This document shows positions 17,317 through 25,058 of a DNA stretch of 64,000 nt, one piece after another. The notes beneath the pieces were generated by a model. That model worked only from the letters and a program-made list of their open reading frames with translations, was not told the origin of the DNA and searched no databases. Source of the DNA: Kroppenstedtia eburnea (GTDB lineage: Bacteria; Bacillota; Bacilli; Thermoactinomycetales; DSM-45169); assembly GCF_013282215.1 (NCBI RefSeq), contig NZ_CP048103.1, positions 1,674,001 to 1,738,000 on the forward strand, given 5' to 3'. Every line of letters starts with the position of its first letter. The stretch's first letter is position 1. Made by a program: the position numbers and the translations under genes.

Positions 17317-17862
17317 TTGAGCAGACTGGAAGAGAAAACCATTCATAGACGCACCATTTTTGAGGGCAGGGTGATCCGGGTGGAGTTGGATGAAGTGGGA
17401 CTCCCCAACGGGAAAACCTCCACCCGGGAGCTGGTCAGGCATTCCGGGGCGGTCTCGGTGTTGGCTGTCACCGGGGAGGGGAAGATCGTCCTGGTGCGAC
17501 AGTACCGGAAACCCTTGGAAAAAGAGATTCTCGAATTGCCTGCAGGTAAACTGGAGCCGGGGGAAGACCCGGCGGACTGCGCTCTGCGGGAATTGGAGGA
17601 GGAGACGGGATACCGGGCGGCGGAACTGACACACCTGGTCTCCTTTTACACTTCTCCCGGCTTTGCGGACGAGCTTTTGCACCTGTATGAGGCACAGGGG
17701 GTGTCAGAGGGGACCTTTCGACCCGATGAGGATGAATTTGTGGAACGGGTGGAGCTGACGCTGGAAGAAGCTTTTGATCGGATGAAGTCCGGGGAGATCT
17801 GCGATGCCAAGACCGTGACCGCTCTTTATATCCTGCAAGGCCGGGAGCAGAGCATCGGATGA
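17317..17862 (+). CDS. nudF: ADP-ribose pyrophosphatase (Nudix hydrolase)
   Basis: 181 residues with a canonical Nudix box (GKLEPGEDPADCALRELEEE, about 75-94), preceded by VRQYRKPLEKEILELPAG, which marks the ADP-ribose pyrophosphatase subgroup. It hydrolyses ADP-ribose to AMP and ribose 5-phosphate. The TTG at 17317 is chosen as start because AAAGGAGG lies 8 bp upstream. It overlaps the next gene by 4 bp (ATGA). The nudF-endoQ-spoIIM neighbourhood matches B. subtilis. Confidence 0.93.
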   Translation: MSRLEEKTIHRRTIFEGRVIRVELDEVGLPNGKTSTRELVRHSGAVSVLAVTGEGKIVLVRQYRKPLEKEILELPAGKLEPGEDPADCALRELEEETGYRAAELTHLVSFYTSPGFADELLHLYEAQGVSEGTFRPDEDEFVERVELTLEEAFDRMKSGEICDAKTVTALYILQGREQSIG

Positions 17863-19067
17863 CCCTGAAATCCGTCTTTGCCGACCTCCATATCCACATC
17901 GGCCGGACCGAAGGTGGACTCCCGGTGAAGATCACCGGTGCCCGCAATCTCACTTTTGACAATATCGTTCAAGAAGCAGCTCACCGCAAAGGGATCCGCA
18001 TGATCGGCATCATCGACGCCCACTCACCGCCGGTTCAGGAAGAGATCGCACGCAACCTGGATGAGGGACGTTATGAGACTCTGTCCGGAGGAGGCATCCG
18101 TTACCGGGATACCACCGCGATTCTCGGCGTGGAGATCGAGGTGAAAGGAGCAGGGAGAGGTGTGGCCCATCTTCTCGCCTATTTTCCGGACCTGGATGTG
18201 ATGCGCACCTTCAGCGGTTGGATGTCCCGTCATGTAAAAAACATGCAATTGTCCACTCAACGCTTTCACGGCGACCTGCGGGAGTTGGAAGGGAAAGTGG
18301 CGGATCTGGGCGGGTTGTTGGTACCGGCCCATGTGTTTACCCCCTTTAAGAGCGTTTACGGCAGTGCGGTCGACCGGATGTCCGATCTGTTGGATCCGGA
18401 TCAATTGGCCGGGGTGGAACTGGGCCTCTCTTCCGATTCCACCATGGCCGACCGGATTTCGGAGCTGGAGGGGTTTACCTTTCTGACCAATTCCGATGCC
18501 CATTCCCTTCCCAAAATCGGTCGCGAGTACAATGAGCTCCTGATTTCGGAGCCCTGCTTTCATGAACTGAAACGGGCTCTCCACCGTCAGGAGGGGCGTC
18601 GGGTGCTGGCCAATTACGGACTGGATCCCAAGCTGGGAAAATATCATCGGACGCGTTGTCTCAACTGTGAAGAATTGCTCTCCCCGACGGAGTCCGGCCG
18701 CTGCGAGTACTGCGGCAGTACCAAAATGGTGAGGGGGGTGGCGGACCGGATCGATCAGCTGGCCGACCGTCCGACACACCACCCGGATCACCGGGCTCCC
18801 TATATTTATCAGGTGCCTTTGGAATTCATCCCCAAGCTGGGACCCAAGACCCTGCAAAAATTGCTCAGTCGGTTCGGGACGGAAATGGAGATCCTGCACC
18901 GGGCTTCCCTGGCGGACATTGCCGAATTGGCGGGAGCATCGGTGGCGACCCATATCCGCCTCGCCCGGGAACGACGTCTGGAGTTTGAAGAAGGGGGCGG
19001 CGGCAGCTACGGCCGGATCCGGTCGGTTGGGAAAGATCAGGGTGTGTCCGGTGATTCAAGTGTCTGA
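17859..19067 (+). CDS. Endonuclease Q homologue (PHP domain, zinc finger, HhH)
   Basis: 402 residues. The N-terminal PHP metal-dependent hydrolase fold begins ADLHIHIG and includes MIGIIDAHSP and FLTNSDAHSLPKIGRE. A C4 zinc finger follows (Cys267, 270, 282, 285), and FIPKLGPKTLQKLLSRFG is a helix-hairpin-helix. This is the architecture of EndoQ, which nicks 5' of deaminated bases (uracil, hypoxanthine, xanthine) and abasic sites; B. subtilis YqxK is the local counterpart. It starts inside the nudF stop. The last eight residues (GVSGDSSV) and the stop are read from an F2 repeat, so the tail is lineage-specific. Confidence 0.88.
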   Translation: MTLKSVFADLHIHIGRTEGGLPVKITGARNLTFDNIVQEAAHRKGIRMIGIIDAHSPPVQEEIARNLDEGRYETLSGGGIRYRDTTAILGVEIEVKGAGRGVAHLLAYFPDLDVMRTFSGWMSRHVKNMQLSTQRFHGDLRELEGKVADLGGLLVPAHVFTPFKSVYGSAVDRMSDLLDPDQLAGVELGLSSDSTMADRISELEGFTFLTNSDAHSLPKIGREYNELLISEPCFHELKRALHRQEGRRVLANYGLDPKLGKYHRTRCLNCEELLSPTESGRCEYCGSTKMVRGVADRIDQLADRPTHHPDHRAPYIYQVPLEFIPKLGPKTLQKLLSRFGTEMEILHRASLADIAELAGASVATHIRLARERRLEFEEGGGGSYGRIRSVGKDQGVSGDSSV

Positions 19068-19142
19068 AGGAAAGGCGGTATCACCCGGTCTGCCCCCCAA
19101 AAAAAGACCGACCCGGCCCCGGATATGATATACCGGACATAC
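19042..19142 (+). repeat. F2 dispersed repeat, full copy
   Basis: About 101 bp with imperfect inverted ends: GTGTGTCCGGTGATTCAAGT at the left, and a GATATGATATACCGGACAT end on the right. The middle CCGACCCGGCCCCGGATAT matches the copy at 32820-32845. Confidence 0.7.
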
Positions 19143-19413
19143 CCCTGCCAGTGCTCCCTCAGCGAACATGGTGTGTGGGAATCACAGATGGGCTGGGATG
19201 GTGGGGCTTTGATTCGCCTTTGCACCCATAGGGCACAAGTCTCGCCTAGGTCGCACCGCTCTCTGGTCTCGCTATGCACTCAGGGGAGCACAAGCCTCGC
19301 CAAGGTCACTCCGTTCCCGGTCTCGCTATGCGCTCTTTGCAAGAGATCGGAGCCGCCCCACCATCCTGCCCCCGCCTTGCTGAAAAACAAGATCAAAGTT
19401 TCCTGAAGGGGCA
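19143..19413. repeat. Gene-free stretch with two isolated F1 internal units
   Basis: No gene. At about 19226-19330 two ~50-bp F1 units lie without F1 ends (minus orientation: CATAGCGAGACCAGAGAGC and CATAGCGAGACCGGGAACG). A TGCTCCCTCAGCGAACATGGT segment at 19152 resembles 40348-40370. This is repeat debris; reading frames across it are spurious. Confidence 0.6.
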
Positions 19414-19606
19414 CTGGAAGCGTTGTGAAAAAGCCATCATACCCATAAGGCACAAGTCGTGCCTAGGGTCGCTACGCTCCCTGGTCACGCTATGCAGGGA
19501 GGGTTGGGTTTCACATGGAGTGATTTTGGATCGTAAGAACAACGAAAACGACATGTGAAACCCAATCCCGACCGCCTTCAAACGCACTAAATCACAACGC
19601 TTCTAG
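19414..19606 (+). repeat. F1 dispersed element, full form
   Basis: 193 bp bounded by CTGGAAGCGTTGTGA and TCACAACGCTTCTAG, with one internal unit of the CGTG/CACG subtype and the core hairpin. Its right CTAG is shared with the next copy. Confidence 0.9.
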
Positions 19607-19878
19607 AAAGGGTTGTGAAAAAGCCATTCATACCCATAGGGCACAAGTCTCGCCAAGGTCACTCCGTTCCCAGTCTCGCTATGCAGGGAGGGTTGGGTTT
19701 CACATGGAATGACTTTGGCTCGGAAGAACAACGGAATGGAATGTGAAACCCAATCCCGACCGTCCAAGAATGCACTAAGTCGCCTGGTCCGCTTCGCTCC
19801 CGGTCTTGCGATGGTGGTACACGACTCCCTTCTCCGCCCATTTGGTCAACAGCCCTGACAAAATCACAACTCTTCCAG
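19603..19878 (+). repeat. F1 dispersed element, long form with extra module
   Basis: 276 bp, starting CTAGAAAGGGTTGTGA and ending AAATCACAACTCTTCCAG. Besides one unit and the core it carries an extra ~70-bp module (19780-19849) seen again at 30257-30330 in reverse orientation. It fills the gap before spoIIM. Confidence 0.85.
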
Positions 19879-19937
19879 TCTATCTTTCCCCATCCGCTCA
19901 TAGAGATAGAGAGAGTGGACAAGGAGGGGATCGGAAG

Positions 19938-20573
19938 ATGAGGAAGAAAGGCATTCGCCAGACGTTGCGGTTGCATGTGGAGAGCCAGATGTCTCTGTAT
20001 CTGTTTGTAGGCGTGTTGTTTATGATGGGTGTGATCTTCGGGGCAGTGATCGTCAACACCCTGTCCCCGGTCCAAAAGGAAAACCTCCTCGGCTATCTGG
20101 GACATTTTTTCCAGGGATTGGATCAACAGGCCATCGCCGATCCCAAACTCGCCTTCCAACATTCTCTCGGGGGGCATTTTAAAACCCTCGGACTGATGTG
20201 GATCCTGGGAATATCCGTGATCGGGATCCCCTTTGTCTTCGTCCTCATGTTTTTGAAGGGGTTGGTGATCGGTTTTACCGTCGGTTTTCTGGTGAACCAG
20301 CTCTCCTGGGAGGGGCTGTGGTTCTCATTGTCTGCGGTGGTGCCGCAAAATTTGTTGGTTGTGCCGGCGTTGATGGTGGTTGCGGTAAGTGGAACGGCTT
20401 TCTCCGTGTTGTTGGCCAAAAATCGGTTGATTCAGCGCAGAGGAACGATCTATCCGCAATTTTTATCCTACTCCATCCTGGTGACAGTCATGGCGTGCAT
20501 TCTGGTGGTGGCTTCTCTGTTCGAGGCATATGTCTCTCCTGTGTTGATGCGGATGGCAGTGCCTCATCCCTGA
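19938..20573 (+). CDS. spoIIM: Stage II sporulation protein M
   Basis: 211 residues with a short basic N-terminus (MRKKGIRQTLRLHVESQ) and five hydrophobic segments, typical of SpoIIM, part of the SpoIIDMP complex that remodels septal peptidoglycan during engulfment of the forespore. LGLMWILGISVIGIPFVFVL and GFLVNQLSWEGL are recognisable family stretches. The ATG at 19938 follows AAGGAGGGG. Position between endoQ and fur matches B. subtilis. In B. subtilis transcription is SigE-dependent; here CATAGAGAT near 19900 only loosely resembles a SigE -10. Confidence 0.93.
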   Translation: MRKKGIRQTLRLHVESQMSLYLFVGVLFMMGVIFGAVIVNTLSPVQKENLLGYLGHFFQGLDQQAIADPKLAFQHSLGGHFKTLGLMWILGISVIGIPFVFVLMFLKGLVIGFTVGFLVNQLSWEGLWFSLSAVVPQNLLVVPALMVVAVSGTAFSVLLAKNRLIQRRGTIYPQFLSYSILVTVMACILVVASLFEAYVSPVLMRMAVPHP

Positions 20574-20594
20574 CAGATTAGAATATTTATCAAA

Positions 20595-20609
20595 TGATAT
20601 TTTTTATCA
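20595..20609. promoter_or_regulatory. Candidate Fur box upstream of fur
   Basis: TGATATTTTTTATCA is a perfect 15-bp palindrome about its centre and matches the 7-1-7 Fur consensus (TGATAATnATTATCA) at 12 of the 14 defined positions. It lies just upstream of the -35 box, which suggests autoregulation. Confidence 0.5.
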
Positions 20610-20615
20610 TATGAA

Positions 20616-20645
20616 TTGACTTCCTTGTTCTCCCTCTTCTATAAT
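20616..20645 (+). promoter_or_regulatory. SigA promoter of fur
   Basis: TTGACT (20616-20621), an 18-bp spacer and a consensus TATAAT (20640-20645), 29 bp before the ATG. Confidence 0.75.
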
Positions 20646-20674
20646 GAAATCAGGAGTGCAGGGGGGTGTTCGAG

Positions 20675-21154
20675 ATGGAAGAGCGTGTAAAACAGATTAA
20701 ACAGCAGCTTTCTGCTCACAATTACAAGCTGACCCCCCAACGGGAAGCAACGGTCCGTGTTCTGTTGGAGAACGAAGAGGATCATCTGAGCGCGGAGGAT
20801 GTCTACCTGTTGGTGAAGGAAAAGGCGCCGGAGATCGGGCTGGCCACAGTATATCGGACACTGGAGCTCCTCAGCGATCTCCAGGTCATCCACAAGTTGA
20901 ACTTCGGTGACGGCGTCACCCGATATGAATTCCGTGCCGAAGGAGCTGAACATCATCATCACCACCTGATCTGCCTCCATTGCGGAGCCGTGGATGAAAT
21001 CATCGATGATTGGCTGGGCCCGATTGAAAAGCGGGTGGAGCAAGAGTTTAATTTTCAGATAGTGGATCACCGGCTGACTTTTCACGGGGTCTGTCACCGG
21101 TGCAAAGACCAAGTCAAAGATCCCAAAAAATTGGTGGGTTCCAAGGTTACGTGA
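20675..21154 (+). CDS. fur: Ferric uptake regulator Fur
   Basis: 159 residues, with long stretches identical to B. subtilis Fur as I know it, including KLTPQREATVRVLL, SAEDVYLLVKEK and EIGLATVYRTLELL. A winged helix binds DNA; the HHHHH run (93-97) and two CxxC pairs (Cys100/103 and Cys140/143) hold regulatory iron and structural zinc. It represses iron-uptake genes when iron is replete. ATG 20675 is preferred over GTG 20666 by spacing from GGGGGG. The upstream palindrome suggests self-control. The stop codon lies inside its own terminator stem. Confidence 0.95.
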   Translation: MEERVKQIKQQLSAHNYKLTPQREATVRVLLENEEDHLSAEDVYLLVKEKAPEIGLATVYRTLELLSDLQVIHKLNFGDGVTRYEFRAEGAEHHHHHLICLHCGAVDEIIDDWLGPIEKRVEQEFNFQIVDHRLTFHGVCHRCKDQVKDPKKLVGSKVT

Positions 21155-21179
21155 GATCCGGGATGATCTCGCGTTTTTT
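21149..21179 (+). terminator. Terminator overlapping the fur stop codon
   Basis: Ten-base-pair stem 21149-21158 / 21165-21174 with one G-T pair, then six T residues. The TGA stop (21152-21154) is within the 5' arm. Confidence 0.85.
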
Positions 21180-21248
21180 GTTGACCGAAGGCGGTATGAA
21201 GTTGGATTGGCAAGTGGTATGATATGATTGGAAAAGGAGGAGTGTATC

Positions 21249-22382
21249 ATGATTGTTGGAGTTCCCAAAGAGATAAAAGACAACGAAAACCGGGTGGCGA
21301 TCTCTCCTGCGGGAGTGGACGCACTGGTGGGAGCCGGCCATCAGGTTCTGATCCAAAAAGGGGCTGGAAATGGCAGCGGTTTCCCCGACGAGGCTTTTTC
21401 GGAGCACGGGGCCAAAATCATGGACAGCGCGGAAGAGGTTTGGGGTTCTGCGGACATGATCCTGAAGGTGAAAGAGCCCCAAGCTTCAGAGTTTCAATAT
21501 TTCCGTGAAGGGTTGATCCTCTTTACTTATCTTCATTTGGCTCCGGAACCGGAACTGACCCGGGCCCTGATGGAGAAAAAAGTGACCGCAATCGCTTATG
21601 AGACTATTCAGTTGGATAACGGGGCTCTTCCATTGCTGACTCCCATGTCGGAAGTGGCGGGGCGTATGTCTGTTCAGATCGGGGCACAGTTCCTGGAAAA
21701 ACCGAAAGGGGGCAAAGGGGTTCTGCTCGGTGGGGTTCCGGGAGTTCTTCCCGGTGAGGTCGTCATCATCGGAGGTGGCATCGTCGGCACCAACGCCGCC
21801 AAGATCGCCCTGGGTCTCGGGGCCAATGTGACGATCATCGACCTCAACCCGGACCGTCTGCGGCAACTGGATGATATTTTCCATGGGCAGGTCCGGACAC
21901 TGATGTCCAACCCCTTCAATATCGGACAAGCTGCCAAAAAAGCGGATCTGCTGATCGGTGCCGTCCTGATTCCCGGACGGCGTGCACCGCGCCTGGTGAC
22001 GGAAGATATGGTCAAGGAGATGAGCCCGGGTTCCGTGATCGTCGATGTGGCCATCGACCAGGGGGGCTCCATCGCGACCAGTGACCGGGTGACCACTCAC
22101 AGCAACCCCACCTATGTAAAACATGGCGTGGTTCATTACGCCGTGGCCAACATCCCGGGGGCGGTGGCCCGCACATCCACCTATGCCCTCACCAATGTGA
22201 CCATCCCGTACGCGCTGCAGATTGCCAACGAGGGGTTGGAGAAGTCCCTGCAGCAAAACCGTCCCCTTGCCCGGGGGGTCAATGTGATGGACGGGGTCAT
22301 CACCTATCAGGCGGTGGCGGAGGATTTGAACCTTCCCTATCGATCCCTCGATGATCTGATGGGTCAGCCCATTCTCGGTTAA
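21249..22382 (+). CDS. ald: Alanine dehydrogenase
   Basis: 377 residues, the normal length. [20 protein letters not shown] is the standard N-terminus (substrate Arg/Lys), [14 protein letters not shown] and [20 protein letters not shown] follow, [21 protein letters not shown] is the NAD+-binding Rossmann loop, and [10 protein letters not shown] carries the catalytic region. The enzyme interconverts L-alanine and pyruvate + NH3 and is important for alanine use in spores. The ATG follows AAAAGGAGGAG. Its place between fur and yqzK is not the B. subtilis order. Confidence 0.96.
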   Translation: MIVGVPKEIKDNENRVAISPAGVDALVGAGHQVLIQKGAGNGSGFPDEAFSEHGAKIMDSAEEVWGSADMILKVKEPQASEFQYFREGLILFTYLHLAPEPELTRALMEKKVTAIAYETIQLDNGALPLLTPMSEVAGRMSVQIGAQFLEKPKGGKGVLLGGVPGVLPGEVVIIGGGIVGTNAAKIALGLGANVTIIDLNPDRLRQLDDIFHGQVRTLMSNPFNIGQAAKKADLLIGAVLIPGRRAPRLVTEDMVKEMSPGSVIVDVAIDQGGSIATSDRVTTHSNPTYVKHGVVHYAVANIPGAVARTSTYALTNVTIPYALQIANEGLEKSLQQNRPLARGVNVMDGVITYQAVAEDLNLPYRSLDDLMGQPILG

Positions 22383-22400
22383 AATGAACATAGGGACGTC

Positions 22401-22439
22401 TCCTTTCCCATAAGATAGAGGTAAAGAGATGGGAAAGGA
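22401..22439 (+). promoter_or_regulatory. 11-bp inverted repeat sequestering the yqzK ribosome site
   Basis: TCCTTTCCCAT (22401-22411) and ATGGGAAAGGA (22429-22439) form a perfect stem with a 17-base loop. The 3' arm contains the ribosome-binding purines of the following ATG at 22446. No T run follows, so it is not a simple terminator. Confidence 0.5.
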
Positions 22440-22445
22440 CGGGGT

Positions 22446-22691
22446 ATGATGATTATCCCGCTCCGCCGGCTGGCGGCATGGGCCAAATTTCTGATCCTGT
22501 TTGTGATCCTGACTCTGATTTTGTATCAGGTCATCGCCATCCTGTCACAATGGATGTTGCCAACCCATCGGTACGGGGAGCCGAAGGGGCGTGCGGTCAA
22601 AGTGATGGCCCCTTTGGAGGAGCCGGGTCGACGGGGGGATTTAGCAGATATAAAGGATCGCCTCCGCATGTTTTACTGGTTGGGCGAATAA
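22446..22691 (+). CDS. yqzK: DUF4227 (YqzK-like) small membrane protein
   Basis: 81 residues with one strong N-terminal membrane helix (AKFLILFVILTLILYQVIAIL) and a charged tail ending DRLRMFYWLGE. Size, topology and neighbourhood (beside fur, before drm) fit the YqzK/DUF4227 family, whose role is unknown. Two adjacent ATG codons are possible starts. In B. subtilis the recombinase gene xerD (ripX) follows; here there is only a terminator and then drm. Confidence 0.75.
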   Translation: MMIIPLRRLAAWAKFLILFVILTLILYQVIAILSQWMLPTHRYGEPKGRAVKVMAPLEEPGRRGDLADIKDRLRMFYWLGE

Positions 22692-22700
22692 GCCTTTTTA

Positions 22701-22731
22701 CCGCTTGGGGATGCCTTGAGCGGCCTTTTTT
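22701..22731 (+). terminator. Terminator after yqzK
   Basis: CCGCT (22701-22705) / AGCGG (22719-22723) with an extendable inner stem, then CC and seven T residues. Confidence 0.6.
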
Positions 22732-22758
22732 GTGAGACAGATGACAGGGGTGAGACGC

Positions 22759-23946
22759 GTGCAGAGATTTGATCGAATCGCTTTAATCGTGTTGGACAGT
22801 GTAGGCATCGGAGCTTTGCCCGATGCGGAACAGTTTGGTGATGAGGGAGTTCACACCATGGGCCATATCGCTGAAGCAAGGGGGCTGAATCTCCCTCATC
22901 TCGCCGGGTTGGGTTTATCCAATATTGAACCGATTCCGGGAATCGGGCCGGTGGACCGGCCCCAGGCCCATTATGGAAAGATGGCGGAGGTTTCCGCAGG
23001 TAAAGATACGACCACCGGACATTGGGAGTTGATGGGTGTACATACATCGATTCCATTTAAAACTTATCCCGAGGGTTTCCCCGATGAATTGATCCAAGCC
23101 TTTGAACAACGGATCGGGCGCAAGGTGCTGGGAAATAAACCGGCCTCCGGAACGGCGATCATCGAGGAACTGGGAGAGAAACATATGGAGTCGGGGGATG
23201 TGATCGTCTATACATCGGCGGACAGTGTTTTTCAGATTGCCGCCCATGAAGAGATCATCCCCTTGGAGGAGCTGTACCGGATCTGTGAAGTGGCACGGGA
23301 ACTGACCATGGATGAACGGTTTGCCGTGGTTCGGGTGATCGCCCGTCCCTTCACCGGCCGGCCGGGCAGTTTTGTGCGGACTGCCAATCGGAGGGATTAT
23401 TCCGTCAAACCGCCGCGACCGACAGTGATGAACTTTTTGCAACAGGCGGGGCTGGATACGATTGCCATCGGCAAGATTTCGGATATTTACGCCGGTGAGG
23501 GGATCACCCGCTCCGTTAAAACTGAAAACAATATGGACGGGGTGGACAAACTGTCGGGGGTTCTGAAGGAATCCTGGACCGGACTGGCTTTTATCAATCT
23601 GGTCGATTTCGATTCCAAATACGGACATCGGCGGGATCCGGAGGGGTACGGACAGGCCTTGGAGGATTTTGACCGTCGGTTGCCGGAGATTATGGAGCTG
23701 ATTCGCCCGTCGGATCTTCTGATCATCACGGCGGATCACGGAAATGATCCCACATACACCGGAACCGATCATACCCGGGAATATGTCCCCCTCTTTGTCT
23801 GGGGGCCGTCGTTAGCGGAGACGGGCCGGTCCCTCGGGGTTCGGAAGACTTTTTCCGATGTGGGGGCCACCATCGCGGACAATTTCGGGGTGCAGATGCC
23901 GGAACACGGAACTTCATTTCTGTCCGAACTACAATACCGGTCATGA
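22759..23946 (+). CDS. deoB: Phosphopentomutase
   Basis: 395 residues, alkaline-phosphatase superfamily. [18 protein letters not shown] holds the first metal aspartate, [13 protein letters not shown] carries the phosphothreonine loop, and [21 protein letters not shown] supplies metal-binding Asp and His residues. It interconverts ribose 1- and 5-phosphate, feeding products of the phosphorylases downstream into central metabolism. Start GTG 22759 is chosen for the AGGGGTGA site 5 bp upstream. An F1 element begins at the stop codon. Confidence 0.95.
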   Translation: MQRFDRIALIVLDSVGIGALPDAEQFGDEGVHTMGHIAEARGLNLPHLAGLGLSNIEPIPGIGPVDRPQAHYGKMAEVSAGKDTTTGHWELMGVHTSIPFKTYPEGFPDELIQAFEQRIGRKVLGNKPASGTAIIEELGEKHMESGDVIVYTSADSVFQIAAHEEIIPLEELYRICEVARELTMDERFAVVRVIARPFTGRPGSFVRTANRRDYSVKPPRPTVMNFLQQAGLDTIAIGKISDIYAGEGITRSVKTENNMDGVDKLSGVLKESWTGLAFINLVDFDSKYGHRRDPEGYGQALEDFDRRLPEIMELIRPSDLLIITADHGNDPTYTGTDHTREYVPLFVWGPSLAETGRSLGVRKTFSDVGATIADNFGVQMPEHGTSFLSELQYRS

Positions 23947-24068
23947 GAAGAGTTGTGTAAAAGTACCGGAGAGAGGGTTGGGTTTCACATGGAGTGCCTT
24001 TGACAGTTCAGAATGAAATCCAATCCCGACCAGGGGCTAAAGCAAAGGGCAAATCACAACGTTTCGAG
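23945..24068 (+). repeat. F1 dispersed repeat, short diverged form
   Basis: Both ends are recognisable: GAGAAGAGTTGTGTAAAAG at the left overlapping the deoB stop, and CAAATCACAACGTTTCGAG at the right, adjoining the ribosome site of the next gene. The core hairpin is partly degraded; no internal unit. Confidence 0.8.
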
Positions 24069-24084
24069 AGGAGAGGCGATCGAG

Positions 24085-24906
24085 ATGGAATCCATGCTGC
24101 AAAAAACGGAACAGGCCGCACAGGCGATCCGCGAAGGAATTACCGGGGAGCCGAAGATCGGTTTGGTGCTCGGTTCCGGACTGGGGATTCTGGCGGAGGA
24201 GATTGAAGGTGCCGAAAGTGTCGATTATGGAGAGATTCCCCATTTTCCCGTGTCGACGGTGGAAGGTCATGCCGGCCGGTTGGTGGTGGGTCAGCTGGAA
24301 TCCCAGCCCGTGGTGGCGATGCAGGGGCGGTTTCATTTTTATGAGGGGTATGGGATGCAGGAGGTGACATTCCCGATCCGGGTGATGAAAGCCCTGGGTG
24401 TGGAGACCTTGATTGTGACCAACGCCGCCGGTGGCATCCACACCGATTTTGAGGCGGGGGACCTGATGTTGATCCGGGATCATCTCAACCTGATGTTCAC
24501 CAATCCCCTGATAGGGCGCAATCATCCCGAATGGGGTGTCCGGTTCCCCGATATGTCAGAGGCATACGATCCCCTGTACCGGCAATTGGCCAAACGGGTG
24601 GCGGAGGCTGAGGGAATCCCCTTGCGGGAGGGAATCTATGCCGGGATGACCGGACCTTCCTACGAAACGCCCGCCGAGATCCGCATGCTCCGAAAGATGG
24701 GAGCGGATGCTGTCGGCATGTCCACCGTTCCCGAGGTGATCGTGGCCAGACACGGGGGGATGCGGGTCATCGGTATCTCCTGCATCTCCAATATGGCTGC
24801 GGGAATCCTGCCCCAGCCTCTCAGTCACGCGGAGGTGATGGAGACGGCGGAACGGGTGAAACCCCGCTTCATCCGGCTGGTGAAAGGGCTGATCAAGGAG
24901 ATTTGA
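24085..24906 (+). CDS. pupG: Purine nucleoside phosphorylase
   Basis: 273 residues of the trimeric PNP family. KIGLVLGSGLGILAEEI, FPVSTVEGHAGRLV, MQGRFHFYEGY, IVTNAAGGI, and GPSYETPAEIRMLRKMGADAVGMSTVPE are the phosphate, ribose and base site signatures. It cleaves guanosine/inosine-type nucleosides with phosphate. It is closest to B. subtilis PupG, including SNMAAGILPQPLSHAEV near the end. Start ATG 24085 follows GAGAGGAGAGG, which abuts the F1 right end. A second, more divergent paralogue follows. Confidence 0.95.
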   Translation: MESMLQKTEQAAQAIREGITGEPKIGLVLGSGLGILAEEIEGAESVDYGEIPHFPVSTVEGHAGRLVVGQLESQPVVAMQGRFHFYEGYGMQEVTFPIRVMKALGVETLIVTNAAGGIHTDFEAGDLMLIRDHLNLMFTNPLIGRNHPEWGVRFPDMSEAYDPLYRQLAKRVAEAEGIPLREGIYAGMTGPSYETPAEIRMLRKMGADAVGMSTVPEVIVARHGGMRVIGISCISNMAAGILPQPLSHAEVMETAERVKPRFIRLVKGLIKEI

Positions 24907-24916
24907 TCGATCTGGG

Positions 24917-25019
24917 GCGTGTCCGGTTTCACATGGAGTGACTTTGGCTTGTAAGAACAACGGACTGTGAAACCCAATTCCGACCGGACTGGCCTCAGCT
25001 GTGGTTTTACCGGGCACGC
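24917..25019 (+). repeat. Chimeric repeat: F1 core inside F2 ends
   Basis: The ends GCGTGTCCGGT (24918) and ACCGGGCACGC (25009-25019) are F2-type inverted repeats. Between them lies the F1 core (GGTTTCACATGGAGTGACTT, then TGTGAAACCCAATTCCGAC). It separates the two phosphorylase genes. Confidence 0.75.
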
Positions 25020-25058
25020 TCTGACGGGGCAAAAAACAAAGGGAAGGGGATCCACACA

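Noticed and set aside
19125-19558. Short frames of 93-94 aa across the 19.1-19.6 kb repeat cluster
   Set aside because: They are made of F1 and F2 sequence; similar peptides recur wherever the repeats occur in that frame, without ribosome sites.
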